From NCBI GenBank assembly GCA_934636065.1, contig CAKTZW010000158.1:1-5627 (forward strand): 5,627 bases of DNA, given 5' to 3'. This stretch comes from an uncultured Labedella sp. GTDB lineage: Bacteria > Actinomycetota > Actinomycetes > Actinomycetales > Microbacteriaceae. Shown here piece after piece: positions 4,676-5,627 of the stretch (its first letter is position 1; each line of letters starts with the position of its first letter). A program made the position numbers and the translations under genes. The notes beneath the pieces were generated by a model. That model had not been told where the DNA came from. It was given only the letters and a program-made list of their open reading frames with translations, and did not search any database.

Positions 4676-5627
4676 AGGTCGCGTTCTCCCTCGCCCGACG
4701 CCTGGAAGACACCGTCGTCGGTGCGATCGTCGAGCGCGGCCACGAACTCGTGGCGCGCTTTCGGGAGGGCGACGATGTGACGGCCCTCGTCGGCCGTCTC
4801 CTGCCCGACGTGCTCGTCGTCTCCGCCGACGACGACCGGTTGAACCGCTCCGTGCTCACCGCGTGCGACGAGGCCGGTGTCCGGCTCGTCGCGCTCCTCG
4901 ACGGCGAACGCTCCCGTCGGCTCGCGGCATCGCTCGGAGTGTACGACGTCGTCTCGGTCGACGCGTCGATCGACGACCTCGACGAGCTCGTGATCGGCGG
5001 GCCGGTCGTGGGACGTGCCGGCCCACGAGCGGGTGGTGTCGTGGCGGTGTGGGGGCCGAGCGGAGCGCCGGGCCGGACCACCGTCGCGGTCACGATCGCG
5101 CACGAACTGGCCCGCACGGGAGCGAGCGTCGCGCTCATCGACGCTGACACGATCGGCGCCGCCGTCGCGCCGGCCCTCGGAATGCTGGATGAGGCCCCGG
5201 GACTGGCGGCCGCCTGTCGGCTCGCCGGGCAGGATGCGCTCTCCGCCGACGAGTTGGACCGCGTGGCCCGCGAGCACCCCGTCGATTCCGGCCGCCTCGC
5301 GGTCCTGACCGGGATCACCCGATCGTCACGATGGCCGGAGCTGAGCTCCGAGCGGGTGTCCCGCACGCTCGAGGTGTGCCGGTCCTGGGTCGACCACGTG
5401 GTCGTCGACGTCGGTTTCTCGCTCGAGGACGACGAGGAGATCTCGAGCGATCTCTTCGCCCCGCGACGCAACGCCGCCACCATCGCCTCCCTGCGGGCCG
5501 CCGACCGCGTCGTCGCCGTCGGCGCCGCAGACCCGATCGGCGTCAGCCGGTTCATCCGCGCCCACGCCGACCTGCGCGAGGTCGTCGGGGCCGTGCCGGT
5601 CGACGTCGTCATGAACAGAGTCCGCTC
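4672..5627 (+). CDS. TadZ/CpaE-like MinD-family ATPase (3' end outside window)
   Basis: The frame is open for 318 codons and runs off the right edge. It starts at the ATG overlapping the previous stop (ATGA), with GGGGGGA at 4661-4667 as ribosome-binding site. Residues 1-108 look like a degenerate response-regulator receiver fold (KVAFSLARRLED, then LLPDVLVVSADDD, then GVRLVALLDG, GVYDVVSVDA); the usual phospho-aspartate position holds Ser51. The MinD/ParA-type ATPase domain follows: P-loop VWGPSGAPGRTT (126-137), VALIDADTIGA (153-163, Asp157 and Asp159) and the Walker B-like HVVVDVG (242-248, Asp246). Both P-loop lysines are absent (Ser130 and Arg135). This organisation matches TadZ/CpaE, the polar-localising component of Tad pilus assembly, and the actinobacterial 'septum site-determining' (Ssd) relatives. 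Such genes normally precede tadA. The family is clear; the cellular role, pilus versus division control, is not. Confidence 0.9.
   Translation, partial: MKVAFSLARRLEDTVVGAIVERGHELVARFREGDDVTALVGRLLPDVLVVSADDDRLNRSVLTACDEAGVRLVALLDGERSRRLAASLGVYDVVSVDASIDDLDELVIGGPVVGRAGPRAGGVVAVWGPSGAPGRTTVAVTIAHELARTGASVALIDADTIGAAVAPALGMLDEAPGLAAACRLAGQDALSADELDRVAREHPVDSGRLAVLTGITRSSRWPELSSERVSRTLEVCRSWVDHVVVDVGFSLEDDEEISSDLFAPRRNAATIASLRAADRVVAVGAADPIGVSRFIRAHADLREVVGAVPVDVVMNRVR

Noticed and set aside
4276..5277. 333-codon minus-strand open frame.
   Set aside because: It is antisense to the SAF and CpaE-like genes, has no recognisable motif and no plausible start region.
4134..5612. 492-codon open frame on the minus strand, the longest uninterrupted frame in the right half after secA.
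   Set aside because: Its translation is almost only Ser/Arg/Thr/Pro/Ala with no domain, and it lies antisense to two well-supported plus-strand genes. Long antisense frames are expected in such GC-rich coding DNA.
1..5627. Search by eye for tRNA, rRNA, CRISPR arrays, IS ends, integrases and toxin-antitoxin pairs.
   Set aside because: Nothing supportable was seen; the HTH_17 protein is not accompanied by any recombinase or toxin gene.

Overview
The window looks like chromosomal DNA from a high-GC Gram-positive bacterium (Actinomycetota), most probably a member of the Microbacteriaceae or a near relative. The reasons are the very high GC with strongly GC-biased third codon positions, the actinobacterial type of SecA tail, an Rv3235-family gene beside secA, and a Tad-type pilus gene set headed by an HTH gene, a SAF-domain gene and a CpaE-like gene. 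The species call is inference from gene content only.

Layout. 1-1795 (+) is the C-terminal two thirds of secA, the preprotein translocase ATPase, cut by the left edge. A strong GC-rich hairpin (1817-1848) separates it from a convergent Rv3235-family gene (1853-2341, -). Bases 2342-2984 hold no gene I can support. At 2985-3581 (+) is a protein of unknown function with a charged N-terminal helix and two beta-rich segments that resemble Sm/Hfq-like strands. A second, imperfect hairpin (3591-3627) separates it from a convergent small HTH_17/excisionase-type DNA-binding protein (3632-3922, -). A 123-bp divergent spacer (3923-4045) carries a perfect consensus DnaA box, a candidate leaderless promoter for the HTH gene and a GC palindrome. 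From 4046 rightward a SAF/CpaB-like membrane-anchored protein (4046-4675) overlaps by 4 nt (ATGA) a TadZ/CpaE-like ATPase (4672 to beyond 5627). This last gene runs off the right edge.

How the genes fit together. The two rightmost genes look like the start of a Tad/Flp pilus (or related surface-appendage) operon, whose TadA ATPase and TadB/TadC membrane genes are expected just outside the window. The divergent HTH gene is placed to regulate that operon, but this is inferred from position. SecA and the Rv3235-family gene are neighbours in many actinobacteria. Their link to the pilus genes may be no more than chromosomal proximity. No tRNA, rRNA, CRISPR array, IS element or integrase was seen.
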